A stretch of DNA of 55,896 nucleotides, taken from an uncultured Saprospiraceae bacterium. GTDB lineage: Bacteria > Bacteroidota > Bacteroidia > Chitinophagales > Saprospiraceae. The notes under the pieces were generated by a model. That model was given only the letters and a program-made list of their open reading frames with translations, did not search any database and was not told the origin of the DNA. This document shows positions 16,823 to 25,653 of this stretch, one piece after another (position 1 is the stretch's first letter; every line of letters starts with the position of its first letter). The position numbers and the translations under genes were made by a program. The stretch is from assembly GCA_938001865.1 (NCBI GenBank), contig CALLAW010000041.1, positions 1-55,896 of the forward strand, in the 5' to 3' direction.

Positions 16823-17194
16823 TTACTCTCCAGCGGTCGTAGGATCATCGTAGAAAAACTGTTCTCTAACGACCTTGCCATCACGGACTTGGTAGACACA
16901 GATCTCGTGGAATACACTTGATTCTGTTTCACCTTTTCGCGTAAGCGTCATGCTCATCGGTAGTGAGAAGTAGTTGCCAGAGACGATGGGATCACCGATC
17001 TCAGATCCATGAAATGTCTCTATCCCAGAGTTCCATTCCTTACCTTTGGCGGCGATACCGTCCAATCCTGATACAGAGCTACCATCCGCTTCGATGCTTT
17101 GGATAGATGGTGAGTAGAGCTCTTCGTAACAAGTACCAAAGTCACCTTTTCTGCAGAGTGCTACGAGTCGATTTGCGATTTGTGTTGTTGTCAT
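16823..17194 (-). CDS. SnoaL/NTF2-like fold protein
   Basis: The 123-residue protein fits the NTF2-like/SnoaL-like cone fold. An N-terminal helix precedes a Cys/Tyr-containing turn (DFGTCYEELYSPSIQSIEAD) and a GLDGIAAKGKEWNS helix. The C-terminal sheet ends in VYQVRDGKVVREQFFYDD, which is the family's characteristic last strands. Such proteins bind small hydrophobic ligands or act as isomerases or hydratases; no catalytic pair can be assigned. It runs convergently to the glycosyltransferase gene (32-base gap) and diverges from the peptidase gene at 17324. Confidence 0.8.
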   Translation of the reverse strand: MTTTQIANRLVALCRKGDFGTCYEELYSPSIQSIEADGSSVSGLDGIAAKGKEWNSGIETFHGSEIGDPIVSGNYFSLPMSMTLTRKGETESSVFHEICVYQVRDGKVVREQFFYDDPTTAGE

Positions 17195-17271
17195 TATTCG
17201 ATGTTTTTTGATGATAAGATATGGATGCGAGGATATGTAATCGTCGGATATTAAGATCGCTGAATATTCAT

Positions 17272-17279
17272 TACTTTTG
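17272..17279 (+). promoter_or_regulatory. -7 box (TACTTTTG) for the M49-like peptidase gene
   Basis: TACTTTTG is an exact TAnnTTTG match 44 bases before the ATG at 17324. The -33 region has no TTG (nearest TTA-like bases near 17250). Confidence 0.6.
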
Positions 17280-17323
17280 ATAAAAATAATCTAATTAGAG
17301 TTCTCAATCGCATTACTAAGCTT

Positions 17324-19012
17324 ATGAATTTCAAATCTCTCATCGTACCCACCCTCCTTATCATTGGCCTTATGAGTTGCCAGTCTCCAGCTACTAATGG
17401 GGCAGACAATACTGGAGACACAGCACAATCTAACCGAGCAGGATCAACAGCCAAAGTGATCGGTGACAAGACTGCTCAAGAGCTACTGAGTCAGTATACC
17501 AAGGTCAGATTAGATGCAGATATCAGCCACCTCACAGATGATGAGAAGGCGATCATCAAGAAGCTCATCACCGCTGCACAGATTATCAATGAGATGTTCT
17601 GGGTCGAAGCATTTGGAGACAAGAGTGAAGTGCTTGGATTCATCGACGATCCATACTTGAAGGAATATGCAATGGTGAATTACGGCCCTTGGGACAGACT
17701 CAATGGCAACAAACCATTCATCGAAGGCTATGGTCAGAAACCTCTAGGTGCCAACTTCTATCCAATCGGGATGAGTAAGCAACAGTTTGAAGACTTACCA
17801 CTGCCCAATAAGACGAGCCTCTATACGATGGTCAGAGAGAATGGACTTGGTCAGTTAATCACGATCCCATACAAGGACTTCTTCAAGAATGAAAATAAAT
17901 TTCTCAGTGACATCTTGAATAGTGTGTCAGAGCTCTCAGATAACACTGCCTTCGCTAAGTATATGAAGCTCAGAGCTAGAGCTCTACTCACTGATGAGTA
18001 CTTCGCAAGTGACATGGCTTGGCTCGACATGAAAGATAATAGGATCGACTGCGTCATCGGACCGATCGAGAACTATGAAGACCAACTCTATGGATACAAA
18101 GCAGCTCACGAAGCATACATCCTCATCAAGGATATGGAGTGGAGTAAGCGACTAGAGAAGTATGCTAAGTTCCTCCCACAGCTCCAGCGTGACCTCCCAG
18201 TCGATGCTAAATACAAGGCAGAAAAACCAGGAAGAGATACAGAACTCAATGCCTACGATGTGATCTACTACTCAGGTGACTGCAATGCAGGGAGTAAGAC
18301 GATTGCCATCAACCTCCCCAATGACGAAAGAGTACAACTCGAAAAAGGCACAAGAAGACTTCAACTCAAGAATGCAATGCGTGCAAAGTTTGACAAGATA
18401 TTGGTCCCGATTGCTGATGTCATCATCGATCCAAGTCAACGTAAGCACATTACATTTGATGCATTCTTCGCCAATACGATGTTCCACGAGGTAGCACATG
18501 GTCTAGGGATCAAGAATACGATCACAGGTAAGGGTCCTGTACGTACTGCCCTCAAAGAACATGCAAGTGCATTAGAAGAAGGAAAGGCAGATATGCTCGG
18601 ACTCTATATGGTCAATCAACTCCACAAAAAAGGCGAACTCGATGGAGATATCAATGACTACATCGTAACATTTATGGCTGGCATCTTCAGATCTGTGAGA
18701 TTTGGAGCATCATCTGCTCATGGCAAAGCCAATATGATAAGGTTCAACTTCTTCGATGAGATGGAGGCTTTCACTCGCAATGAAGATGGAACATATACGG
18801 TCAACTTTGATAACTTCCAGAAGGCAATGGATGCTCTCTCAGAGAAAATCCTAGTCTTACAAGGAGATGGTGACTACGATGGTGTCGCAGCATTCGTAGC
18901 TGACAAAGGTCTCATCAAGTCACAACTGCAAGCTGACCTTGACAATCTCTCCGACCTAGGGATACCTGTAGATGTCATCTTTGAGCAAGGAGCAGAAGTG
19001 TTGGGATTGTAA
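17324..19012 (+). CDS. M49-like (dipeptidyl-peptidase III-related) Zn-peptidase lipoprotein
   Basis: The 562-residue precursor carries a lipobox (LIIGLMSC, Cys19), so it should be a membrane-anchored lipoprotein. The Zn site is HEVAHGLG (residues 388-395) with the second motif EEGKAD (418-423). This is the bacterial variant of the DPP III family, which uses HExxH or HExxxH with EExxA[ED]. The central domain resembles relatives annotated as Zn-dependent hydrolases. It probably trims peptides at the periplasmic or outer face. Two-motif spacing of about 26 residues agrees with a working metal site. Exact substrate unknown. The downstream gene is convergent. Confidence 0.85.
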   Translation: MNFKSLIVPTLLIIGLMSCQSPATNGADNTGDTAQSNRAGSTAKVIGDKTAQELLSQYTKVRLDADISHLTDDEKAIIKKLITAAQIINEMFWVEAFGDKSEVLGFIDDPYLKEYAMVNYGPWDRLNGNKPFIEGYGQKPLGANFYPIGMSKQQFEDLPLPNKTSLYTMVRENGLGQLITIPYKDFFKNENKFLSDILNSVSELSDNTAFAKYMKLRARALLTDEYFASDMAWLDMKDNRIDCVIGPIENYEDQLYGYKAAHEAYILIKDMEWSKRLEKYAKFLPQLQRDLPVDAKYKAEKPGRDTELNAYDVIYYSGDCNAGSKTIAINLPNDERVQLEKGTRRLQLKNAMRAKFDKILVPIADVIIDPSQRKHITFDAFFANTMFHEVAHGLGIKNTITGKGPVRTALKEHASALEEGKADMLGLYMVNQLHKKGELDGDINDYIVTFMAGIFRSVRFGASSAHGKANMIRFNFFDEMEAFTRNEDGTYTVNFDNFQKAMDALSEKILVLQGDGDYDGVAAFVADKGLIKSQLQADLDNLSDLGIPVDVIFEQGAEVLGL

Positions 19013-19168
19013 AGGTCATTGGACATGGGTCTTTAGACTGATACTGTCTTTATCGTCCACTGTAGGTGATTGAGACCAACCTCCAACATGACCTCTTCGG
19101 GTTGACAATAGGAGATTTGGTATTGAGAAATGATCTGGGTTATCTCCCGTGATCAGAAGAATTAGTAT

Positions 19169-19566
19169 TCACTCACATCGGATGTATCCTTCACCCACAT
19201 TCTTTCCAAAGTATTGATCAGAAAACTGATAGACTAGCGTGATATCTACTGACTCTACAGTGGTATCTATTTGCTCTATAATTACAGATTTTGTTTCGTC
19301 GTACCACTCGTAGTTTCGCCAGAGTTTTATCTGACCCTTTGGTATACAGATCGACTTATTACCAGATACTGAGAGATTAAGATCACTGTTTGATTTTCCG
19401 TAGAGAGATAGTCGGCACATTGTGGACACCTTATACTCTGGACTCTGGATTGTCACATAGCTATATTGTTCTGAAATCTCATATCGATAGATTCACTTTT
19501 TCGACAACACAAGATTAGAGTAATCACTGCTAGTCCAATACAATACTTGCTACTCACAGGAATCAT
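19169..19566 (-). pseudogene. Small lipoprotein gene broken by a frameshift
   Basis: An ATG at 19566, four bases after the stop of the upstream gene, opens MIPVSSKYCIGLAVITLILC and then CRKSES, a lipoprotein signal with a Cys. That frame soon stops. From about 19490 another frame reads IYRYEISEQYSYVTIQSPEY and continues as a 95-codon ORF (GTG at 19456) to 19169. Joined, the two halves make one small lipoprotein of about 130 residues with no recognised domain. The join needs one extra base in or near the A5 run at 19492-19500. Coupling to the cytochrome-like gene upstream supports a single original gene. It may be a sequence error. Confidence 0.55.
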
Positions 19567-19569
19567 CGC

Positions 19570-19920
19570 TTACTCTGGAGATCCGTCAGCAATCCAAGCA
19601 GTGATGATATCTATCTCGCATTGGTCCAACTTTGAGCCATCAGGAGGCATCGCAGAGAAGCCTTCATCATGCCTTATCCTAGGAAGGAAACTTGACCCTG
19701 TGGATGCTGTAGATGTTGAAGTGAAATCTACAAGTAATGGAGGCTGATCACCATTGTGACATCCAGGTATGGCACAGGAAGCATTCATGATACTTGCAAT
19801 CTCGTCAGTATAGGTCACTTCCGTTGTGTTGCATGCAGACGCATCGACTTTGTCCTTAGTACAAGAATGAAGAATAAAGAATAGACCAAACAGGAGTAAT
19901 ATGGAGTACGATGGTTTCAT
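19570..19920 (-). CDS. Small haem-motif lipoprotein, cytochrome c-like
   Basis: The 116-residue precursor has a lipobox ending in HSC (Cys20). Its mature part carries SCAIPGCHNG, a CxxxxCH haem-attachment variant seen in the short Bacteroidota proteins related to the planctomycete cytochrome C domain. An axial Met is plausible in GFSAMPPDGSKL. The C-terminal helix DIITAWIADGSPE matches the family's end (I..WI..G). It likely binds one haem covalently in the periplasm for electron transfer, but whether the four-residue spacing is used has not been shown here. It seems coupled to the broken lipoprotein gene four bases downstream. Confidence 0.75.
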   Translation of the reverse strand: MKPSYSILLLFGLFFILHSCTKDKVDASACNTTEVTYTDEIASIMNASCAIPGCHNGDQPPLLVDFTSTSTASTGSSFLPRIRHDEGFSAMPPDGSKLDQCEIDIITAWIADGSPE

Positions 19921-20091
19921 CTGTTTTCGGTTATTTAGGGAATTAAGAATAAAGAAGCTTCTGAACTTGAACTAAGATTTGGGGAAAGATAAGCGATTTT
20001 TAAACCTCATGTTGCAATCTAGTGACTAATCATAGGATACCTGTCGCTTTGCAGGGACTTAGAGGTTATGGGTTATGAATATTTTGGGATT

Positions 20092-20127
20092 AAAAAAAAG
20101 AGGAAAAGTCAATCGACTTTTCCTCTT
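20092..20127 (-). terminator. Rho-independent terminator after the 20187-21452 lipoprotein
   Basis: The 12-bp arms AAGAGGAAAAGT and ACTTTTCCTCTT enclose the loop CAATCG. On the minus strand the hairpin is followed by a T8 run (A8 at 20092-20099 on the plus strand). Confidence 0.92.
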
Positions 20128-20186
20128 GAATGATTATTTGTACTAACTCTCTATGGAGCAGGGATCAACCTGCTGTAGAGAAAGTC

Positions 20187-21452
20187 TTACTTCTTGATGT
20201 CAAATCTGTAGCTATCATTATTATCAGCACTTGTAACATTGACCTCTGTCACTACTAATAAGAATGTAGTACCATCCGTCTTCTGTACAGTGAACATGTC
20301 ACCAACCAATACTGTATTATCAGCATACTGGACACCATTGTTAGCGTGCAATGTCGCGATATCCTCTACCGTAAGGACTGAAGCAAATGTAAATGTCTCT
20401 AACAATCCATTCTGACCAGGTGTCAATGTTCTAATTGTAGATCCATTGACTGAAGAGATTGTCTGTAACCAGTTAGTAGCAACAGGGCCTCCATCGATAC
20501 CATCATCTCTGATATCAGCACTCGCATCTGTAGAGCCTGTACCTAACCCTGTGTCAAGGTCTAATCCTCCTGTACCCGCTGGTCCAGCTTGATTAAGTAA
20601 TACACCATCAATTGTCGTGACTGGAGTACCTACGACTACAGTTTCTACATTTACAGTTTTCTCAAATGCTGAGATATTACCAAACTCATCCGCTATCTCG
20701 ACTGTATAAGTTGCACTTCCTGAGTTCTGTACTCTGATGAATAACTTCTCATCTACAAACCCATCAAAGTACTGTGATGGAAATCCAAATGGATTAGCAT
20801 CAAATGCATTACCACCAAACTCCAATCTAGATAAGTCAGTAATCAATGCGCCATCTTGGTATACACTGATAGAAGCGAGCTGCCCATTTACAGGAGTAGC
20901 TGAGATATTGATAGAGTAGAGTGAGCTAGGATCGAGGTCTACAGAAGCGTTACCGCCAACACTTACCTCTGGTGGTACGTCACCTCCGACGACATCAGCA
21001 TCAGTATCTACAAGAATAGATGTAGTCCCAGTCTCTTGGTTGTCATCAACCACTACAAATGCGTATGTAGCGATAGACTTATCTGCATGAGCAGTCACAG
21101 TCACCTCTCTTGTAAATGCTGTCCGATCATCTCCGAAGAGTAGATTGACAGACGATCCTGGTGCAGCTCCATCTATCGTATATCTTGATGGATCAAGTGC
21201 TACTCCGTCTTGCTCGACAGAGAATGTATTGAGCTCAGCTTCATCAGATGTAGCCTCCACCTTTACGGTAAAGGTATCTCCTGCATTGATACTAATGTCA
21301 GAACTTACAAAGCCAGCCTCCTCGACGAGTCCAATCTGTGGTCCATCTTCGTTGCCAGTACCTGGTACATCGATGATATCATCACCACATGATGTGATCA
21401 CTAGAGTAGCTCCTATCAAGAGCATCAATCCTAATAATTTGATTTGTTTCAT
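20187..21452 (-). CDS. Surface lipoprotein with two Ig-like modules
   Basis: The 421-residue precursor has a lipobox (LVITSCGDD, Cys22) and an acidic, Gly/Asp-rich mature part, as in Bacteroidota surface-exported lipoproteins. Two tandem modules share one pattern: FTVKVEATSDEAELNTFSVE followed by QDGVALDPSRY (about 60-90), and YSINISATPVNGQLASISVY followed by QDGALITDLSR (about 175-205). Each continues with a beta-rich stretch. The C-terminal third (SVNGSTIRTLTPGQNG ... SYRFDIKK) is distinct. No enzymatic motif. It is flanked by its own promoter and terminator, so it is a monocistronic unit; a binding or structural role is likely. Confidence 0.75.
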   Translation of the reverse strand: MKQIKLLGLMLLIGATLVITSCGDDIIDVPGTGNEDGPQIGLVEEAGFVSSDISINAGDTFTVKVEATSDEAELNTFSVEQDGVALDPSRYTIDGAAPGSSVNLLFGDDRTAFTREVTVTAHADKSIATYAFVVVDDNQETGTTSILVDTDADVVGGDVPPEVSVGGNASVDLDPSSLYSINISATPVNGQLASISVYQDGALITDLSRLEFGGNAFDANPFGFPSQYFDGFVDEKLFIRVQNSGSATYTVEIADEFGNISAFEKTVNVETVVVGTPVTTIDGVLLNQAGPAGTGGLDLDTGLGTGSTDASADIRDDGIDGGPVATNWLQTISSVNGSTIRTLTPGQNGLLETFTFASVLTVEDIATLHANNGVQYADNTVLVGDMFTVQKTDGTTFLLVVTEVNVTSADNNDSYRFDIKK

Positions 21453-21494
21453 ACTTAGTTACTTTTGTTTTTAATTTTAGATATAAACGTTCTG

Positions 21495-21502
21495 CAAAAG
21501 TA
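21495..21502 (-). promoter_or_regulatory. -7 box (TACTTTTG) for the surface lipoprotein
   Basis: The minus strand reads TACTTTTG, an exact TAnnTTTG match 43 bases before the ATG at 21452. A TTG lies 16 bases further upstream, slightly closer than the usual spacing. Confidence 0.65.
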
Positions 21503-21566
21503 ACACAGTATCACATCGCAAATTGCCGTTTAACACCGTTTTAATTTTAAACTAGGGATTTACTCA

Positions 21567-23003
21567 TTGAAAAAAGCATTTTATACTAATATTGGTCTTT
21601 TAATCTTGATTAATCTCTTGGTTAAGCCCCTTTACTTGTTTGGAATCGATGCACAGGTACAGAATCAAGTCGGCAACTCTGACTATGGCACTTACTTTGC
21701 ACTTTTTAACTTTTTATTCATCTTCCAATGGATCCTTGACCCTGGTATCCAGAACTACAACAGCCAAGCATTATCAAATGATAGGAGTACATTCGAAGCG
21801 AGGCTCGGTTATACACTTGCGAGTAAATGTCTTACAGCAATAGGGTTTGTATTGATTGCTGGTCTGCTGAGTTACCTCTTTTTTGGGCATGACTCTTTGA
21901 TAGAATTATCCTTACTGTGTACCAATATGGTGATATTGTCATTTGTAGTCTATCTGAGGACACAATTTTCGGCGATGGGGTATTATGTGACAGATAGCCT
22001 ACTCAGTGCACTAGATAAGTTGCTGCTCATACTTGGATTAGGGTATTTCCTTTACTTCAGTGAGACTCAGATGACCATTCCACTCTTCCTATTGGTCCAG
22101 AGTATCACACTCATTATTACTTTGTCAGTGGTAGTATTTTTCTTTGTACGTCGCCTAGGCAGGTTGCGATTAGCATTTGACTATAGTCAGATCAAAGTCC
22201 TTATGCGAGAGGCCTTTCCATATGCGATCGTCTTCATCTTGATGTCTCTGTACAGTCGTATGGATGGTGTGATGCTCAAGTCGATCATTGACGATGAGGC
22301 AGTCTCAGCTGGTATCTATGCTGCTGGATTTAGAGTCTATGATGCTATGAATATGATTGGCTTTCTATTTGGGAGTCTCCTATTGCCAATGTTTGCTAAT
22401 ATCCTATCTGATAGGAGCAGACTCTCTGAGCTCTATGACTCTGCACTCCGCTTGATCCTCGTGATAGCAGCCACAGTTAGCATCGTTGCCTATCTGTATA
22501 GTGCAGATATCATGTCACAGCTCTACACGGGTGCATCTTCGATACATACGGATGTATTCCAGTGGCTAGCAATCAGTTACTACCTTGTCGCGACGACTTA
22601 TGTCTTTGGGGCATTGATCACAGCAAGTGGACGACTTAAGCGGCTCAATTGGCTGTTTCTCATCGGAGTACCTATCAACTTTGTACTCAATTGGCTATTG
22701 ATCCCTGATCTCCATGCAGAGGGTGCAGCGATTGCTACATGTCTCACACAAGGCGTAATCCTTATCGGTCAGATCATCCTTGTGCATTCTCAATTTGCCT
22801 TCAAGGTCAATCTCAGTCTTATCATACATTACACCCTATTGTTTGGTCTCATATTTGCTACCTCTGTCATCGTAGACTACTCTCTTGATTGGCACTGGAT
22901 CTTAGAGATCGGAATAATCGGCATTATTGCGCTTGGATATATATTGGGAAGTAGATTTTTGCGTTTAGATTCTATCTTAGACGCAAGGAAGACCGCGGCA
23001 TAA
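21567..23003 (+). CDS. Polysaccharide flippase (Wzx/MATE-like)
   Basis: The 478-residue protein has about 12-14 transmembrane helices. It matches the polysaccharide-biosynthesis/MVF flippase superfamily (for example NSDYGTYFALFNFLFIFQWI near the N-terminus and YSRMDGVMLKSI in the middle). It should flip undecaprenyl-linked repeat units across the inner membrane. The start is TTG (TTGAAAAAAGCA); no ATG fits. It heads a three-gene cluster with a chain-length regulator and an O-antigen polymerase/ligase-like gene. The genes are spaced 37 bases and 1 base apart, suggesting an operon. No glycosyltransferase lies inside the cluster. It is more T-rich than the neighbouring genes. Confidence 0.88.
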   Translation: MKKAFYTNIGLLILINLLVKPLYLFGIDAQVQNQVGNSDYGTYFALFNFLFIFQWILDPGIQNYNSQALSNDRSTFEARLGYTLASKCLTAIGFVLIAGLLSYLFFGHDSLIELSLLCTNMVILSFVVYLRTQFSAMGYYVTDSLLSALDKLLLILGLGYFLYFSETQMTIPLFLLVQSITLIITLSVVVFFFVRRLGRLRLAFDYSQIKVLMREAFPYAIVFILMSLYSRMDGVMLKSIIDDEAVSAGIYAAGFRVYDAMNMIGFLFGSLLLPMFANILSDRSRLSELYDSALRLILVIAATVSIVAYLYSADIMSQLYTGASSIHTDVFQWLAISYYLVATTYVFGALITASGRLKRLNWLFLIGVPINFVLNWLLIPDLHAEGAAIATCLTQGVILIGQIILVHSQFAFKVNLSLIIHYTLLFGLIFATSVIVDYSLDWHWILEIGIIGIIALGYILGSRFLRLDSILDARKTAA

Positions 23004-23040
23004 GTTCAAAATAAGCAAAAACTCACCTATCTAGAGCTCA

Positions 23041-24129
23041 ATGGATACTAAAGAAAACCTACTCCGTCCCATTCTACTTCTGTGGAAACGGAAAAAACTG
23101 ATACTTGGATTGAGTTTCTTGATTACCCTTATCGCAGCTGGTCTCAGTCTGCTCAAGCCTAATTACTACGAATCGAGTTCGATCTTCTATCCAGCAAGTA
23201 ATGACCTCGCTAAGCCACTACCCATCGGTACACAGTCTATAGATATGGACTATTATGGTACAGGAGATGACATAGATAGGATCTTGGCTATCGCTAAAGG
23301 ATCAAACCTCAAGGAATACCTCATCGAGACTCTAGATCTCTACAATCACTACAATATCAATCCATCAAGCGAAAAGGCAAAACTTGCCATAAACCTGCGA
23401 TTCAATAGACACTTCAACACAGAGAAAACAAAGCTCGGTGCTATCAAAATGTCGGTCGAAGATAAAGATCCACAATTCGCAATGCAGATGGTCAATACCG
23501 CAACGTCTAAGCTCAATGAAATAGCACAAGAGATCATCAAATCTGGACAGAATACACTACTCAACAGTTATACGCTTGCCGTAAATACCAAAACGACAGA
23601 ACTCAAGTCTCTCTCAGATAAGATCAGTGGTCTACGTAAGGAGTATGGTATCTACAATCTAGAGAGCCAATCAACTACTTACTCAGAGTTGCTCCCAGAG
23701 ATAGAATCTAAGCTATCAATCGCTAAGAGCAAGTACAGTCTCAAGCAACAGATCAATGCCCACCCTGATACGATCAAGACCTACCTCTCAATGGTCAATA
23801 ACTATCAGACTCAAATCGATGATCTCAGCGCTAAGATGAAAAAATTTAACGAAGGTTACTTACCTATACTCAACGCTGAGGAGGAGTTAGAAGACTTCAT
23901 GAAGCAATATGTCCTGGACAAGCAGCGACTCAGTCAACTCCAGTCAGCATACAACTCTCCCTTCGATGCCATACACCTCGTCCAAGCAGGAGAAGTGCCA
24001 TATCTCAAGTCAAGACCAAGAAGATCATTAATCGTCATAGGTACAGCCATCGCGAGTACACTGTTCCTCAGCATGCTTGTATTGATTCAAGACTTTGTCA
24101 AATCTCTCGGACCACTCAATCTAGAGTAG
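23041..24129 (+). CDS. Polysaccharide chain-length determinant (Wzz family)
   Basis: This 362-residue protein has the Wzz architecture: an N-terminal helix (KLILGLSFLITLIAAGLSLL, about residues 19-38), a large periplasmic coiled-coil domain (about 60-310), and a C-terminal helix (about 333-353) after the proline-rich YLKSRPRRS. Wzz proteins oligomerise in the inner membrane and set the modal length of the polymer made by Wzy. No C-terminal tyrosine kinase domain is present. It sits between flippase and polymerase genes, matching its role. The gene for the polymerase starts one base after its stop. Confidence 0.88.
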   Translation: MDTKENLLRPILLLWKRKKLILGLSFLITLIAAGLSLLKPNYYESSSIFYPASNDLAKPLPIGTQSIDMDYYGTGDDIDRILAIAKGSNLKEYLIETLDLYNHYNINPSSEKAKLAINLRFNRHFNTEKTKLGAIKMSVEDKDPQFAMQMVNTATSKLNEIAQEIIKSGQNTLLNSYTLAVNTKTTELKSLSDKISGLRKEYGIYNLESQSTTYSELLPEIESKLSIAKSKYSLKQQINAHPDTIKTYLSMVNNYQTQIDDLSAKMKKFNEGYLPILNAEEELEDFMKQYVLDKQRLSQLQSAYNSPFDAIHLVQAGEVPYLKSRPRRSLIVIGTAIASTLFLSMLVLIQDFVKSLGPLNLE

Positions 24130-24130
24130 G

Positions 24131-25591
24131 ATGCTCGTAGGCAAATACCAAGACAACAAATTTTTGATCGGAGGAGCAGGATTGTTCCTACTCACCATAG
24201 TGTTTGCCATTTACTTTAATCAATGGTATCTAATTGCACTCCCGTTTGCCATAGTATTTGGCATAGTAGTATCAATCAATCCTAAGATCGTCTACTACTT
24301 ACTGTTCGCTTTGATCCCATTCTCCGCGGAGATCAATCTCCCTGGTGGTATCGGATTGGACTTCCCGGCTGAGCCGTTGATGATCCTCTTTACTGGATTA
24401 GTACTCTTACTCTCCCTAGAGCACTTGCGTAAATGGGATGTCAGTATATTCTACAATTGGATTACACTCTTGATCGTCGGGATATTTACCTGGAGTATCA
24501 TCACTACTCTCAGCTCTACTGAGCCCATTATCTCCATGAAGTACCTTGCAGCTAAGTTATGGTATATCGTCCCCTTCTACTTGGGTACACTCATCCTCTA
24601 TCATCAGAGAGTAGCAGAGATCCGACCACTCGTCAAGTTAGCGGTGATGACTACAAGTATAGCCACACTCTATGTCGTCGTGAGACATGCAGGGTGGGGA
24701 TTTGACTTCGATGCAGTCAATAGAGCAGGCAGGCCGATCTTCCGTAATCATGTGACCTATGGAGCTCTCTTAGTCTTGATACTCCCATACCTCCTGTACC
24801 TGTGGCGTACATCAAAGCATCCACTCAGAGTCATCATCTATGGAGCTCTCTTGATGCTCTTCGGGTTGGCGATTTTTACGACTTATACAAGAGCAGCTTA
24901 TGTCTGTGTATTGGGAATAGTCGCAGGCTACATGATGATCCGACTCAGACTGACGACGATTACGATAGTCGCTGCCTTGCTTGTCAGCATGATAGGGGTC
25001 AGTTATCTGATACACAATAATCAGTTTCTGGACATGGCACCTGACTACGAGAGGACAATCTCACATCACAATATTGACAACCTGATGGAGGCTACTGTCA
25101 AGGGAGAGGATGTCTCCACGATGGAGAGAGTCTACCGATGGGTGGCTGGGATGCGTATGGTAGCTACCAAGCCGATTTTGGGCTTTGGACCAGCTGCATT
25201 CTACGAGTCATACTTACCCTATACTCTGACAAGCTTCCAGACATATGTGAGTGACAATCCTGAGAAGTCAGGGATACACAATTACTATCTGATGACCTGT
25301 GTAGAGCAAGGGATACCTGGGCTGATCCTCTTCCTACTATTGACCATACTCCCACTCATCTTAGCCACACGAGCCTATCATCAACTCCACAATCCCGAAC
25401 TCAAAGTACTCGTAATGGCAGCAGCTCTCTCGCTGATCACGATAGACCTCCTCTTACTTATCAATGACCTCTTAGAGGCGGACAAAGTAGGATCATACTA
25501 CTACCTCTCTATCGCTATCATTACACTCTGCTCTATCATCGCAGACAGAGCACCATCCAAATCAATCCAAGCAATCACCCAAGAAGGGTAA
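24131..25591 (+). CDS. O-antigen polymerase/ligase family protein (Wzy_C)
   Basis: The 486-residue protein has about 11-12 helices and the Wzy_C-type region: TYTRAAYVCVLGIVAGYMMI, a large periplasmic loop, and PILGFGPAAFYESYLP ending in HNYYLMTCVEQGIPGLILF. The conserved Arg and the His-Asn of that loop are features of O-antigen ligases and polymerases, which cannot be told apart by sequence alone. The gene starts one base after the Wzz-like gene, so the pair is translationally close. It should polymerise the unit exported by the flippase, or ligate it to lipid A core. Confidence 0.88.
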   Translation: MLVGKYQDNKFLIGGAGLFLLTIVFAIYFNQWYLIALPFAIVFGIVVSINPKIVYYLLFALIPFSAEINLPGGIGLDFPAEPLMILFTGLVLLLSLEHLRKWDVSIFYNWITLLIVGIFTWSIITTLSSTEPIISMKYLAAKLWYIVPFYLGTLILYHQRVAEIRPLVKLAVMTTSIATLYVVVRHAGWGFDFDAVNRAGRPIFRNHVTYGALLVLILPYLLYLWRTSKHPLRVIIYGALLMLFGLAIFTTYTRAAYVCVLGIVAGYMMIRLRLTTITIVAALLVSMIGVSYLIHNNQFLDMAPDYERTISHHNIDNLMEATVKGEDVSTMERVYRWVAGMRMVATKPILGFGPAAFYESYLPYTLTSFQTYVSDNPEKSGIHNYYLMTCVEQGIPGLILFLLLTILPLILATRAYHQLHNPELKVLVMAAALSLITIDLLLLINDLLEADKVGSYYYLSIAIITLCSIIADRAPSKSIQAITQEG

Positions 25592-25629
25592 TTAACGTTA
25601 TCAACTGACCTCTCGTACGATAAATAGTG

Positions 25630-25637
25630 TATTTTTG
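25630..25637 (+). promoter_or_regulatory. -7 box (TATTTTTG) at the start of the ECF sigma gene
   Basis: TATTTTTG matches TAnnTTTG exactly. It lies just inside the longest reading frame (GTG at 25627). If used, it excludes GTG as the start and favours the TTG at 25654. No TTG -33 element is apparent. Confidence 0.5.
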
Positions 25638-25653
25638 TTCAAAACAAATCGCT

